Source of the DNA: Paraburkholderia solisilvae
GTDB lineage: Bacteria > Pseudomonadota > Gammaproteobacteria > Burkholderiales > Burkholderiaceae
DNA length: 64,000 nucleotides
Assembly (NCBI RefSeq): GCF_902859875.1
Contig: NZ_CADIKF010000011.1
Location: 1-64,000, forward strand
Direction: 5' to 3'
Positions 26,796-37,968 of the stretch are shown one piece after another. Below the pieces are notes generated by a model. That model saw only the letters and a list, made by a program, of their open reading frames with translations. It made no database searches and was not told the DNA's origin. Each line of letters opens with the position of its first letter. Positions within the stretch are counted from its first letter, which is position 1. A program made the translations under genes and the position numbers.

Positions 26796-27668
26796 TCAAG
26801 CCCGCGCACACCGATCCCTCAACTGCAAAATCATCGGCGTAAAAATCAACTGCATCGCCAGCCCCATCTTCCCGCCCGGCACGACAATCACATTCGGCCT
26901 CGACATAAACGAGTCGTGCAGCATCGTCAGCAGATAGGGGAAGTCGATGCCCTTGGGCCGCGCAAAGCGGATCACCACAAAGCTCTCGTCCGGCTGCGGA
27001 ATCTCGCGCGCGGTAAACGGATTCGACGTGTCCACAGTCGGCACGCGCTGGAAATTCACATGCGTACGCGAAAACTGCGGGCAGATATAGTTCACGTAAT
27101 CGGGCATGCGCCGCAGGATCGTATCGACCACCGCCTCATGCGAGTAGCCGCGCAAGTTTTGATCGCGATGCAGCTTCTGGATCCATTCGAGGTTGATGAT
27201 CGGCACCACGCCGACCAGCAAATCCGCATGCTGCGCGATATCGACGCGATCGGTCACGGCCGCGCCGTGCAACCCCTCGTAGAACAACAGCGCACTGCCC
27301 GGGTCGATCTCCTCCCAGGGCGTGAATGTGCCGGACGGCTGCTTGAACTTCGCCGAGTCCGCTTCATCATGCACATAGCGCCGGAATTTCCCCGAGCCGG
27401 ACTTCGCATAGCTCGCGAACAGCTGCTCGAGTTCTTCGAGCAGATTCGCGTCCGGGCCGAAATGGCTGAAGTTATGCACGTTGTCGCGTTCGGCCTGCTT
27501 CAGCGCTTCGCGCATGCCGAGCCTGTCATAGCGATGAAACGCGTCGCCTTCGACAATCTGCGCGTTGATCTTCTCGCGCCGGAAAATGTGCTGAAAGCTC
27601 TTCATCACAGTGGTCGTTCCAGCGCCGCTCGATCCGGTGACCGCGATAATCGGATGTTTGACTGACAT
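26796..27668 (-). CDS. cbbP: Phosphoribulokinase (Calvin cycle)
   Basis: 290 residues, the usual bacterial length. VTGSSGAGTTTV is the P-loop (about 10-21), followed by EGDAFHRYDRL and the conserved FYEGLHG. It phosphorylates ribulose 5-phosphate to ribulose 1,5-bisphosphate, the RuBisCO substrate. It is the last gene of the leftward cbbLSXFP operon, with a GGGAGAAG site before the ATG. The AbiE-type pair starts right after its stop, where other species have further cbb genes. Confidence 0.97.
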   Translation of the reverse strand: MSVKHPIIAVTGSSGAGTTTVMKSFQHIFRREKINAQIVEGDAFHRYDRLGMREALKQAERDNVHNFSHFGPDANLLEELEQLFASYAKSGSGKFRRYVHDEADSAKFKQPSGTFTPWEEIDPGSALLFYEGLHGAAVTDRVDIAQHADLLVGVVPIINLEWIQKLHRDQNLRGYSHEAVVDTILRRMPDYVNYICPQFSRTHVNFQRVPTVDTSNPFTAREIPQPDESFVVIRFARPKGIDFPYLLTMLHDSFMSRPNVIVVPGGKMGLAMQLIFTPMILQLRDRCARA

Positions 27669-27737
27669 ACGCGCTTCTCCCTTTCGCCAATCCGTTGCGA
27701 TGTTTTGATCGATACGCGGACTTCAGCCATGCACGCT

Positions 27738-28862
27738 TTATGCCGGCGTCTCAGGCAAAAAGAGCGAGCGTTCCCTGAAAAGCGGCGACGAGAACGGCCG
27801 ATCGGTACCGAGATCATGTTCGCGGTGATAGCGGCCGATACGTGTCACCTCGTTCTTCGAACCGAGGATGACCGGCACGCGCTCGTGCAGGTCGCACGGC
27901 ACGACGTCGAGAATCCGCTCGCGTCCGGTAATCGCCGCGCCGCCCGCCTGCTCGATCAGAAAGCTCATCGGGTTCGCTTCGTACAACAAACGCAAGCGGC
28001 CCTGCACCCGGCCCGCCGAGCGAAAGTCGCGCGGATACATAAACACGCCGCCGCGCATCAGGATGCGATGCACCTCGGCCACCATCGCCGCGATCCAGCG
28101 CATATTGAAGTCGCGTTCTCGACAACCGCTCTTGCCGTCCTTGCATTCCTGCACATAGCGGCGCACCGGCGGCTCCCAGAAGCGCTCGTTCGATGCATTG
28201 ATCGCGAACTCGTCGGTATCTTCGGGAATGCGGATATCCGAATGCGTAAGCACAAAGTTGCCCACGTCCCGTTCGAGCGTGAAGCCATGCGTGCCGTTGC
28301 CGATCGACAGCACGAGCATCGTCGCGGGGCCGTAAATCGCGTAGCCCGCCGCCACCTGTTCATGGCCCGGCCGCAGGAATGCCGAGCGGTCCGCCGCCGC
28401 AGGTGAAGTGGCGGTTGTGTTCGCGGCAGCGCCATCCTGCGGCACGCGCAGCACCGAAAAGATCGACCCCACCGCACCGTTGATATCGATGTTCGACGAG
28501 CCGTCGAGCGGATCGAACGCGAGCAGATACTCGCCTCGCGGGTAGCCCGGCGGAATCTGGTACACATGCTCGATCTCCTCGGAGACCATGCCCGCCAGCA
28601 AACCGTCCCATTCGCAATGCTGCAGGAAGATATCGTTGGTCAGCACATCGAGCTTTTTCTGATCTTCGCCGTGCACATTCGCCGTGCGTGCCGAACCATA
28701 GTTGCCGTCCAGCGCGCCGCGTGTGAGGGTCGCGGCAATTGTCTTGATCGACGCGGCGACGTCGATCAGCAAGGCCGACAGCCCGCTCGCGCGCCGCGAA
28801 GGACATTGCCGGTCGAGTGCATCGATCAGAAACTTCGAGAGAGTCGTTCGTCCGTCTCGCAT
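27738..28862 (-). CDS. cbbF: Class I fructose-1,6-bisphosphatase
   Basis: 374 residues. The metal-site block [13 protein letters not shown] and [17 protein letters not shown] are characteristic of class I FBPases, and the C-terminal substrate region [15 protein letters not shown] is present. It dephosphorylates fructose (and in autotrophs often sedoheptulose) bisphosphate in CO2 fixation. AGGAGC lies before the ATG. It lies between cbbX and cbbP on the same strand. Confidence 0.96.
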   Translation of the reverse strand: MRDGRTTLSKFLIDALDRQCPSRRASGLSALLIDVAASIKTIAATLTRGALDGNYGSARTANVHGEDQKKLDVLTNDIFLQHCEWDGLLAGMVSEEIEHVYQIPPGYPRGEYLLAFDPLDGSSNIDINGAVGSIFSVLRVPQDGAAANTTATSPAAADRSAFLRPGHEQVAAGYAIYGPATMLVLSIGNGTHGFTLERDVGNFVLTHSDIRIPEDTDEFAINASNERFWEPPVRRYVQECKDGKSGCRERDFNMRWIAAMVAEVHRILMRGGVFMYPRDFRSAGRVQGRLRLLYEANPMSFLIEQAGGAAITGRERILDVVPCDLHERVPVILGSKNEVTRIGRYHREHDLGTDRPFSSPLFRERSLFLPETPA

Positions 28863-28871
28863 CGCGCGCTC

Positions 28872-29888
28872 CTAGGAAGCCGTGGGGTCGGCCGCACGCT
28901 GCGGACCGGGCGTGAGCCTGTCGAACACGCGGCTCGCGCGAATGTCACCCGCGGTGATCAGCGTGAGCGCCGCCGGGTCCGCCGGTTGCGCGCCGTCGAG
29001 CGCGGCGGCGAACAGGCGGTTCGCCTGGCGCAGTCGCGCGCGGTCCAGCGCATTGCGCACCGAGCGCGCGTTCGCAAAGTTCGACTGCTTCACGCGCCGG
29101 TCCAGATAGTCTTCGAACGCGCGGCGAGAATCGCAATCGAAGCGGTAGTGCATCGTATCGAGCATCCGCTCGGCAATCGCGAGCAATTCTTCCGCGCCAT
29201 AGTCGGGGAACGTGATGTGATGCGCGATCCGCGAGCGAAAGCCGGGATTGCTCTGAAAGAACGTATCCATCCGCGCGGCGTAGCCGGCCAGAATCACGAC
29301 CAGGTCATCGCGCTGGTTTTCCATCGTCTGCAGCAGGATTTCGATCGACTCCTGCCCGTAATCGCGCTCGTTCTCGGGGCGGTACAGGTAGTACGCCTCG
29401 TCGATAAACAGCACGCCGCCCATCGCGCGCTTCAGCACGTCGCGCGTTTTCGGCGCGGTATGGCCGATGTACTGGCCCACCAGATCGTCACGCGTGACCG
29501 ACACCAGGTGGTTGCGCCGGATATAGCCGAGCCGGTGCAGCACGTCGGCCATGCGCAACGCGACGGTCGTCTTGCCGGTGCCGGGGTTGCCGGAAAAACA
29601 CATATGCAACGTCGGCGCGCCGGTCGCGATGCCGAGCGTCGCGCGGGCGCGCTCGACGAGCAACTGCGCGGCAATCTCGCGAATACGCGTCTTGACCGGC
29701 GAGAGGCCGACGAGGTCGCGATCGAGTTCGCTCATCACCCCCGCGATACCCGATTCGCGGTACAGCGCGAGCAGATTCACATGCGGCGCGTCGGGCAGCG
29801 CGTTGTCCGATGCATGCGCTGCCGCATGCGGCAGCGTGCCGGGCGGCGCGTCGCGGCGGGTTGGCAATTCAAGCGTTTCGGCAGTCAT
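28872..29888 (-). CDS. cbbX: CbbX, red-type RuBisCO activase (AAA+ ATPase)
   Basis: 338 residues from ATG 29888, chosen because GGAGA precedes it and upstream residues do not match the family. Walker [10 protein letters not shown] (100-108) and Walker [13 protein letters not shown] (~157-168) are clear, with [16 protein letters not shown] between sensor elements. CbbX pulls on the large-subunit C-terminus of red-type RuBisCO to release inhibitory sugar phosphates. It lies directly downstream of cbbS and before cbbF. Confidence 0.97.
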   Translation of the reverse strand: MTAETLELPTRRDAPPGTLPHAAAHASDNALPDAPHVNLLALYRESGIAGVMSELDRDLVGLSPVKTRIREIAAQLLVERARATLGIATGAPTLHMCFSGNPGTGKTTVALRMADVLHRLGYIRRNHLVSVTRDDLVGQYIGHTAPKTRDVLKRAMGGVLFIDEAYYLYRPENERDYGQESIEILLQTMENQRDDLVVILAGYAARMDTFFQSNPGFRSRIAHHITFPDYGAEELLAIAERMLDTMHYRFDCDSRRAFEDYLDRRVKQSNFANARSVRNALDRARLRQANRLFAAALDGAQPADPAALTLITAGDIRASRVFDRLTPGPQRAADPTAS

Positions 29889-30060
29889 GGTCGTCTCCGT
29901 TTCGATGTAATCCGGTACGGGGCGCCGTGTGGGGCGCCTACGCGTGCGAGCCCATTCGAAGCCGCGCAAGACCGACGAGCGGGTTTCGACGCGACGTCAC
30001 GCGTCATGCGAGTGCAACGCGCAGCGCGCAATATCCGGCGCTCGACGCCCTGCTCGCGCT

Positions 30061-30492
30061 TCAGTCCACTGAGCTTCGCTCGCGCGCATCGGGTCGCGCG
30101 CCACCGGCGCGGCACCTGAGCGCATAACGCTGCACACGTCCTTCGCTTTCCTCACGTTCGAGCCACAACGCCGCTTCGACATCCGGCCGGTTCACGATAA
30201 ACGACAGCCGCATCGTCTCGAAGCCGCGCACCGAGTCGAACGCATTGACCTTGATGTAATGCTGCGGGTACGTGGTGCGGCACGCGTTCACTTCCTGCAT
30301 GACGCCCGCCGCATCGCGCAGATCGAACATCGGCAACCCCCACATCTCCCAGTATGTGTTGCGCGGGTGCGGGTCATCGGTGAATTCGATCGAACACGCC
30401 CAGCCTTGAGCCAGCGCATAGTCGATTTGCAGGCGGATTTCATCGTCGGTCAGCTCAGGCAAAAAAGAAAACGTCCCTTGCGTGATACGCAT
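30061..30492 (-). CDS. cbbS: RuBisCO small subunit (form IC/red type)
   Basis: 143 residues beginning [19 protein letters not shown], the red-type start, with [14 protein letters not shown] in the middle. The length includes the C-terminal extension (beta hairpin after about residue 110) that red-type small subunits have and green-type lack. It follows cbbL by 34 bases; GAGGGG precedes the ATG. It assembles with CbbL as L8S8. Confidence 0.97.
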   Translation of the reverse strand: MRITQGTFSFLPELTDDEIRLQIDYALAQGWACSIEFTDDPHPRNTYWEMWGLPMFDLRDAAGVMQEVNACRTTYPQHYIKVNAFDSVRGFETMRLSFIVNRPDVEAALWLEREESEGRVQRYALRCRAGGARPDARERSSVD

Positions 30493-30526
30493 GGCGATAC
30501 CCCTCGTTGCAAAGCAGGTGATTCGG

Positions 30527-32215
<1,689 letters not shown>

Positions 32216-32444
32216 GGTGACGACGCAACCAAATGCGCTCACAATGAGTGACGCGGCTGGTGCAACACTTTGCTGCGATATCGCGACAGTAAGACGTGTA
32301 AGCGAAAACCCTGGATTGCCTGAACGCGATTCATGCACAAGATAGGGTCTGTGGCACGCAGCTTGCGTCACGATACGGGTCGACGCGATCGGCGCCCTGC
32401 GCTGGTTGCCAAGGCGATCGCTCTCTCTCTGAAGGAGGACAACT

Positions 32445-32519
32445 ATGCAGTGGACGACCCCAAGCTATACCGATATGCGTCTCGGCTTCGAAGTCACGAT
32501 GTACATCGCGACTCGCTAA
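32445..32519 (+). CDS. pqqA: PQQ precursor peptide PqqA
   Basis: A 24-codon gene. The peptide starts MQWTTPSYTDMRLGFEV and ends TMYIATR. It has the invariant Glu-x3-Tyr pair (E16, Y20) that PqqE cross-links to build pyrroloquinoline quinone, and the MxWTxPxYT start of known PqqA. GAAGGAGG lies six bases before the ATG, a very strong ribosome site, fitting the high demand for the precursor. A GC hairpin follows at once. The remaining pqqBCDE are ~13.4 kb away. Confidence 0.97.
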   Translation: MQWTTPSYTDMRLGFEVTMYIATR

Positions 32520-32532
32520 AAGCGCCGAACCC

Positions 32533-32558
32533 GCGGGGCTTCCTTCGGGCAGCCCCGC
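32533..32558 (+). terminator. Hairpin after pqqA (likely partial terminator/attenuator)
   Basis: GCGGGGCT (32533-32540) pairs with AGCCCCGC (32551-32558) around a ten-base loop, followed by TTTCTC, 14 bases past the pqqA stop. Such a hairpin could stabilise the pqqA transcript and reduce read-through, as seen between pqqA and pqqB elsewhere. It is not a textbook terminator because the T-run is short. Confidence 0.6.
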
Positions 32559-32590
32559 TTTCTCGCAGCACAGCTGTCGCAGCAAGCTTT

Positions 32591-32644
32591 GCGTTAACCC
32601 TGCGTCGACCCTGCGTTGACCCCTGCGTTGACCCCGTTAACCCT
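32591..32644. repeat. Tandem array of an ~11-base unit between pqqA and the cofactor genes
   Basis: Four to five copies of GCGTYRACCCY: GCGTTAACCCT (32591), GCGTCGACCCT (32602), GCGTTGACCCCT (32613), GCGTTGACCCC (32625) and a partial GTTAACCCT (32636). The period is about one DNA helical turn, and copies contain GTTAAC or GTCGAC palindromes. It may be a regulator-binding array or chance slippage. Confidence 0.75.
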
Positions 32645-32730
32645 CGCAGCACGGCATTTCCCGAACTTCCCCGTTTTTTCACCTGCAGAGCGCCGGTGTA
32701 TCGCGCGTCGCCCGACCAGCGTTGTTCGCC

Positions 32731-33366
32731 ATGATTCACGAAACGATCATTACGACTGCGGCACGCGACGGCACCCCTCACATCGCGCCAATGGGCGTGC
32801 GCTTTGAACAGGGCCTTGCGATCCTTGCCCCGTTTCGCCCGTCCACGACGCTCGATAACATCCTTGCCACGCAAGCCGCGGTCATCAATTTCACGACTGA
32901 TGTCAGGGTTTTTGCCGGCTGCGTCACCGGGACGCAACGCGACTGGCCGACCGTTGCCGCGACCCGTGTGCCGTCTGTCCGGCTCGCGCAGCCGCTCGCG
33001 CATACCGAACTCGCGCTAGCCGAAACGCTCGAGGACGCGCAGCGTCCGACGCTGAAAATGCGCTGCGTACACAGCGAAACGCACGCGCCGTTTGGCGGCT
33101 TCAATCGCGCGCAGGCCGCGGTAATCGAAGGCGCGATTCTGGTCAGCCGTCTGTTCATGCTGCCGGCCGATAAGGTCGACCGCGAGGTCGCGTATCTGCG
33201 GATTGCAATCGACAAGACCGCCGGCCCGGATGAACTGACCGCCTGGTCGTGGATCCTCGCTGCGATCGACCGCTATCGCGCAACTGCCGCGCAACAGCCA
33301 GGCAGCAGCGGACATGCATCGGGGTCGTCTTCCGATGCACCGCACGCGATGCATGAAACGCCTTGA
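32731..33366 (+). CDS. DUF447-family protein of the H4MPT/methylofuran gene set
   Basis: 211 residues from ATG 32731. It matches the FMN-binding split-barrel-like DUF447 group: a start like MIHETIITT and GTPHIAPMGVRF, then RPSTTLDNILATQAAVINFT and the HSETHAPFGGFNRAQAAVIE block. DUF447 proteins are found with methanopterin or methanofuran genes in methanogens and methylotrophs; no reaction is established. Here it starts the rightward cofactor run with mfnB. A Ser/Gly-rich tail ends the protein. Confidence 0.85.
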   Translation: MIHETIITTAARDGTPHIAPMGVRFEQGLAILAPFRPSTTLDNILATQAAVINFTTDVRVFAGCVTGTQRDWPTVAATRVPSVRLAQPLAHTELALAETLEDAQRPTLKMRCVHSETHAPFGGFNRAQAAVIEGAILVSRLFMLPADKVDREVAYLRIAIDKTAGPDELTAWSWILAAIDRYRATAAQQPGSSGHASGSSSDAPHAMHETP

Positions 33367-33477
33367 GTCGCCGTTCTTCATGGCGGCCCGGCATGGAAAA
33401 TGCGGCGGCGCGCCATAGCGGATGCGATCGCAATCGCCCACTCGTTCCATTGCTTCCTGACTATTCCGGAGACCTCG

Positions 33478-34176
33478 ATGACCGCGTTGCTAGCGAGCGT
33501 GCGCTCGGCTGAAGAAGCATTCGATGCAGTAGAAGCCGGCGCCGAGCTGATTGATCTGAAAGAGCCGCATGGCGGCGCACTGGGCGGCGTCGCGACCGGC
33601 GAGGTCGCGCGCATCACGCGCGCGTTGCGGGCACGCTACCCGGTCAAACCGATCAGCGCGACGATCGGCGATGTGGCCGCGGACGCGCTCGATGAAATCG
33701 CCACACGGGTGATCGAAACCGGCGATGCGGGCGTCGATTACGTGAAGGTCGGCGTCAGCGCAGGGCCGCATGCGCGCGCGTGCCTCACGCATCTGGCCGG
33801 GCTACCCGCGCCGGTCTTGCCGGTCCTGTTGTGCGACGACGGCATCGACCGGCAACTGGTCGAGCACGCCGCCAGTCTGGGCTTCGCGGGCATTATCTTC
33901 GACACCGCGATCAAAGACGGCCGCACACTATTCGATTGCGTCGACGAAGCGACACTCGCCGCGTGCATCGACACGATCCACGCGAAAGGCGCGCTGGTCG
34001 GCCTTGCCGGTTCGCTCGGCTGGGCACAGTTGGAGAAGATTCGCGCGCATGCGCCGGATATCGCGGGTTTTCGCACCGCGCTGTGCGCGGAGGGTCGCAC
34101 TGCGCGCCTCGACCCGCAGCGTGTCGCGCAATGGGCGAATGCGTTGCATCGGGCACCGCAGGTTCAGTACGCGTGA
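33478..34176 (+). CDS. mfnB: (5-formylfuran-3-yl)methyl phosphate synthase
   Basis: 232 residues from ATG 33478 with GGAGA before it. Alignment to archaeal MfnB places Lys28 (LIDLKEPHGGALGG), Lys90 (DYVKVGV) and Lys146 (DTAIKDGRTLFD) at conserved catalytic positions. MfnB makes the furan precursor of methanofuran from two glyceraldehyde 3-phosphates. Methylotrophs use a similar cofactor, methylofuran, to carry formyl groups to the Fhc complex encoded a few kb on. The hipA stop lies 25 bases after its own, convergent. Confidence 0.9.
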   Translation: MTALLASVRSAEEAFDAVEAGAELIDLKEPHGGALGGVATGEVARITRALRARYPVKPISATIGDVAADALDEIATRVIETGDAGVDYVKVGVSAGPHARACLTHLAGLPAPVLPVLLCDDGIDRQLVEHAASLGFAGIIFDTAIKDGRTLFDCVDEATLAACIDTIHAKGALVGLAGSLGWAQLEKIRAHAPDIAGFRTALCAEGRTARLDPQRVAQWANALHRAPQVQYA

Positions 34177-34201
34177 GGGGCTTGCGACAGATCGCGACCC
34201 G

Positions 34202-35518
34202 CTATCTGGACTTGTGGCTGAAAGCGCCATCAGGATTGACATAGGGGTTCGCCCCTCTGCGCGCGACGCGCGGGGAGGCCTCCGACATGCCCGCCTGCTG
34301 GCGCAGCGGCGCCGGCCTGGTTTTGCCTGGCTTGGCATCCGGCTTGATGTTTTCGAGTCCGCGTGCCCACGCGTCCAGCATGCGCTTGGCGGGTTCGCGG
34401 AACGCCGGGTATTTGTCCGCAAGCTCCGACACGGTAGGTGCAACCCGGTGTATCGCGACCGTCACCCGCTCGATCGCCTCCCCCATGTCCGTTTTGCTCA
34501 GGCCAAGCCGGGCGCCACCATAGGTCAGCAGCAATGCGCCCGACGCCCACACTCTCTTGCCCTTGAGGGTCAATGCCGGAATGGCCGTTTCGTACTTCGG
34601 ATAGACGGTGCCGCTCAGAATGTCGTAGACAGGAGCGAGCCGCACGTCGTCTGCGTTGGTGTAAAGGAGCGCGAAATTCTTCAGATGGGCGTCCTGGTTG
34701 TGAACCGCATAGTTCAGCAGCAACAGCGTAAACAGGCGCCGTGCATTCTCCTTGAGGGCGTGGCGCGGTATGTATGTCGCGGTCAAGCTTGCGAGGTCCT
34801 CGAGCGAGCCTTTGTACTTGTTGACGGCGTCGAGACCCTTCAGCGCGCAATAGTCCTCCACCGCCAGCTTCTGGCCATCGGCCGTGCGATCAAAACGTTG
34901 CACGGCCAATACGTGTCCGTCATCGGACAGCCGTGCGCCCGGAACTTCGAGGCCAGTGTGGCGCGCGACCTCGAGGCACAGGTATTCGTTGACCGCAAGG
35001 CCGGGCAGGTCAAAGCCGGTCTTCAGGATGAAATCTTCTGTCCATGTCGTGGCCTTGCCACCCGACTGCATCAGCGCCTTCGGCATGACCCCGGACACAC
35101 CCTCGGCTACGCCTGTCTCGAGCAGGCGCAAGAGATTGCCACGCGAATCGGCCGACGCGAGCAACTCCGCCATATCGGCCCTGGTGGCGGCTTCTGGCGT
35201 CGTGCCGCGCGGTACTACCTGCACCCGGCCGATTGTGTTCGCACCCGTGAGCGCGAGCAGGCCGAAGTCGCTGACGTCGGCGTGCGGGCCAAGGTGGCGG
35301 ATCATGATCTCCTTCTTGACGCCCTCGGGGAGATTCATCTGGAAGAACGGATGAAGGCGCGACCAGACATACGACTGCGCACGCACGGGCATCAGCAGCG
35401 AAACCTGGTTCTCGTCCGCGACGTCGGGCAGGTAGGTGAAAACGTATTGGCCGGCTTCTTCCGTGAGCGTGCCGACCGCCTGACCGCGAACATAGACGTC
35501 GAGTGAATCGCGGCTCAT
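34202..35518 (-). CDS. hipA: HipA-type serine/threonine kinase toxin
   Basis: 438 residues. The C-terminal kinase half has NYAVHNQDAHLKNFALLY, the catalytic N-x-D-x-H-x-K-N loop, and LAPVYDILSGTVY, the DFD-like metal site. An N-terminal domain (VYVRGQAVGTL, then FFQMNLPEG) is typical of HipA. E. coli HipA phosphorylates GltX and induces persistence; the target here is not known. The ATG overlaps the antitoxin stop. A ~30-residue basic tail is unusual. Confidence 0.92.
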   Translation of the reverse strand: MSRDSLDVYVRGQAVGTLTEEAGQYVFTYLPDVADENQVSLLMPVRAQSYVWSRLHPFFQMNLPEGVKKEIMIRHLGPHADVSDFGLLALTGANTIGRVQVVPRGTTPEAATRADMAELLASADSRGNLLRLLETGVAEGVSGVMPKALMQSGGKATTWTEDFILKTGFDLPGLAVNEYLCLEVARHTGLEVPGARLSDDGHVLAVQRFDRTADGQKLAVEDYCALKGLDAVNKYKGSLEDLASLTATYIPRHALKENARRLFTLLLLNYAVHNQDAHLKNFALLYTNADDVRLAPVYDILSGTVYPKYETAIPALTLKGKRVWASGALLLTYGGARLGLSKTDMGEAIERVTVAIHRVAPTVSELADKYPAFREPAKRMLDAWARGLENIKPDAKPGKTRPAPLRQQAGMSEASPRVARRGANPYVNPDGAFSHKSR

Positions 35519-35835
35519 GGCTTGCCCCCGATTGTCTTCCGCGCGGCGTGCGGCCGGACGCGCCTACGCGTATCCGAGCCATCCGGTTGCTCTTCGGGGT
35601 CGATCAGGACATCGTCGAGGGTGCGCTGGTGCCCGCGCCGGCGCGCAAAAATTTCGAGGCCGACGACATCGAAGAGGCTGAGCATCTTGACTGCGCCCAA
35701 TTCGGGCAGCATGCCGGTTTCAAACAGACTGATGCGCCCGCGCGGCACGCCGCTTAGCTCAGCGACCTGCTGTTGCGTGAGGTTCACCGCGATGCGCGCC
35801 TGGCGCAACGCTTCACCCAGTTCGGCAAGGTTCAT
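35515..35835 (-). CDS. hipB: HipB-like XRE-family antitoxin
   Basis: 106 residues. An XRE helix-turn-helix fills the first half (LGEALRQARIAVNLTQQQVA, then SGVPRGRISLFETG). The C-terminal tail is basic (RRRVRPHAARKTIGG). It should bind DNA upstream of its own start and neutralise HipA. It comes first and overlaps hipA by four bases. Several GTATAC-type elements lie directly upstream. Confidence 0.9.
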   Translation of the reverse strand: MNLAELGEALRQARIAVNLTQQQVAELSGVPRGRISLFETGMLPELGAVKMLSLFDVVGLEIFARRRGHQRTLDDVLIDPEEQPDGSDTRRRVRPHAARKTIGGKP

Positions 35836-35972
35836 GTTCGGTATACGTTACATTATCAGTCAAAACATGATTAATGCATTCTATACAGAACATTCTCATT
35901 CAGCAAGTAATGTGCTGTATACGATACATAACACGTACTTATACGCTTAAAGTATCGTATATGAAACATTAT
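35836..35972 (-). promoter_or_regulatory. AT-rich control region of hipBA with several dyads
   Basis: 137 bases between hipB and the kinase gene upstream, much more AT-rich than the neighbours. It contains a perfect ten-base inverted repeat, TATACGATAC (35918-35927) and GTATCGTATA (35952-35961). Nearer the gene, GGTATACG and CTATACAG form an imperfect dyad around 35840-35891. This matches an autoregulated toxin-antitoxin promoter; a clear -35/-10 pair was not fixed. Confidence 0.6.
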
Positions 35973-36563
35973 CTAAGCCGCCGGCGAATTGAGCAATCGC
36001 TCGCGCATCAACCCGATATCACCCTTATTGAACAGTTCGACCACGTAGTTCGCGTCGTTCACGTATTCGACAAACCGCGCATCCAGTACGCCGTCGGACG
36101 CGAGCACGTCGAGCGATCTGCCTGAATCGACCGCGCACGACTTCACGACCATCAGCCGCTCCGCATTGAGCGATGTCGACAGCCACGCGGCGAGGCTGTC
36201 CGACGTCGTGTCCCAGTTCGTCATCGCGTTCGGCGTCGCGCTCAGCAGGCCGATCGGCATCCATACCGCGACCCGGCCGTTGCGCAGTGCGCGCCGGATC
36301 ATGTCCTCGTTGGTCGCGAGCACGAGGTCGGGCAATACGCCCTGCATCATCAGCGCGTATTGCGTCATGGCGAGCAGGCACATGTTGTGGGCGGCCAGAT
36401 CGCCGAACTCCCATTCCTTCTGATAGACCCGGACCCGGTCCGCGAAATCGCCGCCGCCCGGCACGATCACCACGCGCCCGCCGCCGACTTCCCAAAGCTG
36501 CGTCAGCCAATCGCGCAGCGACGGGTCGTGACTCAGGCTGCCCCCGATTTTCACCACCCACAT
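35973..36563 (-). CDS. Amino-acid-kinase-family protein (MfnE-like)
   Basis: 196 residues. The N-terminal VVKIGGSLSHDPSLRDWL and VVIVPGGGDFADRVR are the nucleotide-binding strands of the amino-acid/UMP kinase fold; DTTSDSLAAWLS matches the second substrate/ATP region. In methanofuran synthesis MfnE phosphorylates the furan phosphate to a diphosphate; homologues accompany fhc genes in methylotrophs. The context therefore suggests that step here. GAGGG precedes the ATG. It follows the MfnF-like gene by ~196 bases. Confidence 0.75.
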   Translation of the reverse strand: MWVVKIGGSLSHDPSLRDWLTQLWEVGGGRVVIVPGGGDFADRVRVYQKEWEFGDLAAHNMCLLAMTQYALMMQGVLPDLVLATNEDMIRRALRNGRVAVWMPIGLLSATPNAMTNWDTTSDSLAAWLSTSLNAERLMVVKSCAVDSGRSLDVLASDGVLDARFVEYVNDANYVVELFNKGDIGLMRERLLNSPAA

Positions 36564-36759
36564 GTCTTCCCTCGCTCTGTTCCGACTTCACCGGCTTGCG
36601 CGCATCCGGTCGGCGGCCGGATGGGTGCTGCATGTGTCGCTCGTGGTTCCGCTATCTCCGTTTGCTGGCCGGCTGCGTCCTGCCGCTTGCAACGCTCGGC
36701 GTTGTCGCGCGCCGCGTGGGGTTCGTCAGGTGCGTGACGCTCATCTCCGGCCGCCGTTG

Positions 36760-37968
36760 TCAGGCCGCACGTGCGGGCCGCCCGGTCTGCGCGGCGTGCG
36801 GTTCGCTGTCGGCAGGCCGTCGTGCATCGTCCGCCGCCATCAACAACGCGACCGCGACGCTCGGCGCGCAAGTCGCGATCCATTCATCCCGCTCGTTGCG
36901 CTGATCCCGCTCGTTCCTCCCGTGCGTGTCCGGCTGCGGCATGCCCGCAGACCGCCCACCGGCACCGGCGAGCGCGCTGAAATCGACGTAGCTGCGCGAC
37001 ATGTCGCGCGCCAGCGCGGCCGCCAGGAAGCGCCCGCATCCGGCGCCGACCAGCGGTGCATCCGCCAGCGCGGGATGCGCATCACACACCTGCGCGACGC
37101 CTGCACCGATCGCGCGCAACTGCTCGCGCCGCCAGCTCTGCGCCACCGCGCGCCATGCGTCGGCGCCGGCATCCGCCGCGTCCCACCCGATCATCCTCGC
37201 GAGCCGCGCGCAACTCGCGTCGACGGTTTTCGGGCCGTCGTCCGCGCTCGGGTGCTGATCGTGCGGCGGCCATAGCTCGCCGGTCACGCGGTAGACGTCG
37301 GCGCTCGTCGCGAACCATTCGTTCATCACGGCAGTCGTCTCGCCGCGAAATGCGATACGGTGCGCGACCCCGCACAGCGGCGTGCGCACGACGCCCTGAT
37401 AAACGAGTTCGCCGGTCACGAGCCGCGCCGCGTCGTTCGCGCCGCGCGCCGCCACACGCGCATCGACGATCGGCACGACGTCGGTCGTCGTGCTGCCGAT
37501 GTCGATCAGCAGCGCATCGGGCAGTTGCGTCGCGACCCACCGCGACGTCGCGAGCCAGTTCGCGGAGGCGACCGCGCGCCACTGCCCGATTGCATCGGCG
37601 GCTATCAGCCAGCCGCACGCGCCCGCGAAAAAACGCACGGAAGAACCGTCGAGGCGCGCCGCGAGCGTCTGCACCAGCACGCGCACGCCTTGCTCGCGGT
37701 CCGGGAACAGGTCGACCATCTCGCCGGTCATCGTCACCGCGTGACGCGCGTCCGCGGCGCCGGCGGCCGGCCAGCGCGCGAACACGCCGTCGATCACGCG
37801 CTCGAGATGCACGAGTCCCTGCCACAACGGACAAGCCCACTGCGCGACATCGACGAGCGCCCCCGCAGCGTCCACACACGACACCTTCACATGCGCGCCG
37901 CCGACATCCCAGCCGAACACCGCGTCTGCAGGCTCCGTCGTTCCCGTGCGATCGTGCAAGCCGCTCAT
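36760..37968 (-). CDS. Hydantoinase/oxoprolinase-like H4MPT-linked protein (MfnF-like)
   Basis: 402 residues. VFGWDVGGAHVKVS (start) is the ASKHA nucleotide-binding strand, and LLIDIGSTTTDVVPI (about 150-165) the second phosphate loop. This is the family annotated as H4MPT-linked C1 transfer protein; in archaea MfnF joins the furan diphosphate to the tyramine-glutamate part. The start overlaps the ATP-grasp gene stop (ATGA), so the two are coupled. A C-terminal Gly/Asp/Arg-rich stretch is variable. Confidence 0.78.
   Translation of the reverse strand: MSGLHDRTGTTEPADAVFGWDVGGAHVKVSCVDAAGALVDVAQWACPLWQGLVHLERVIDGVFARWPAAGAADARHAVTMTGEMVDLFPDREQGVRVLVQTLAARLDGSSVRFFAGACGWLIAADAIGQWRAVASANWLATSRWVATQLPDALLIDIGSTTTDVVPIVDARVAARGANDAARLVTGELVYQGVVRTPLCGVAHRIAFRGETTAVMNEWFATSADVYRVTGELWPPHDQHPSADDGPKTVDASCARLARMIGWDAADAGADAWRAVAQSWRREQLRAIGAGVAQVCDAHPALADAPLVGAGCGRFLAAALARDMSRSYVDFSALAGAGGRSAGMPQPDTHGRNERDQRNERDEWIATCAPSVAVALLMAADDARRPADSEPHAAQTGRPARAA

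Noticed and set aside
32300..32350. Possible promoter for pqqA (TTGCCT, 17 bases, AAGATA)
   Set aside because: The -10 match is poor and no second feature supports it.
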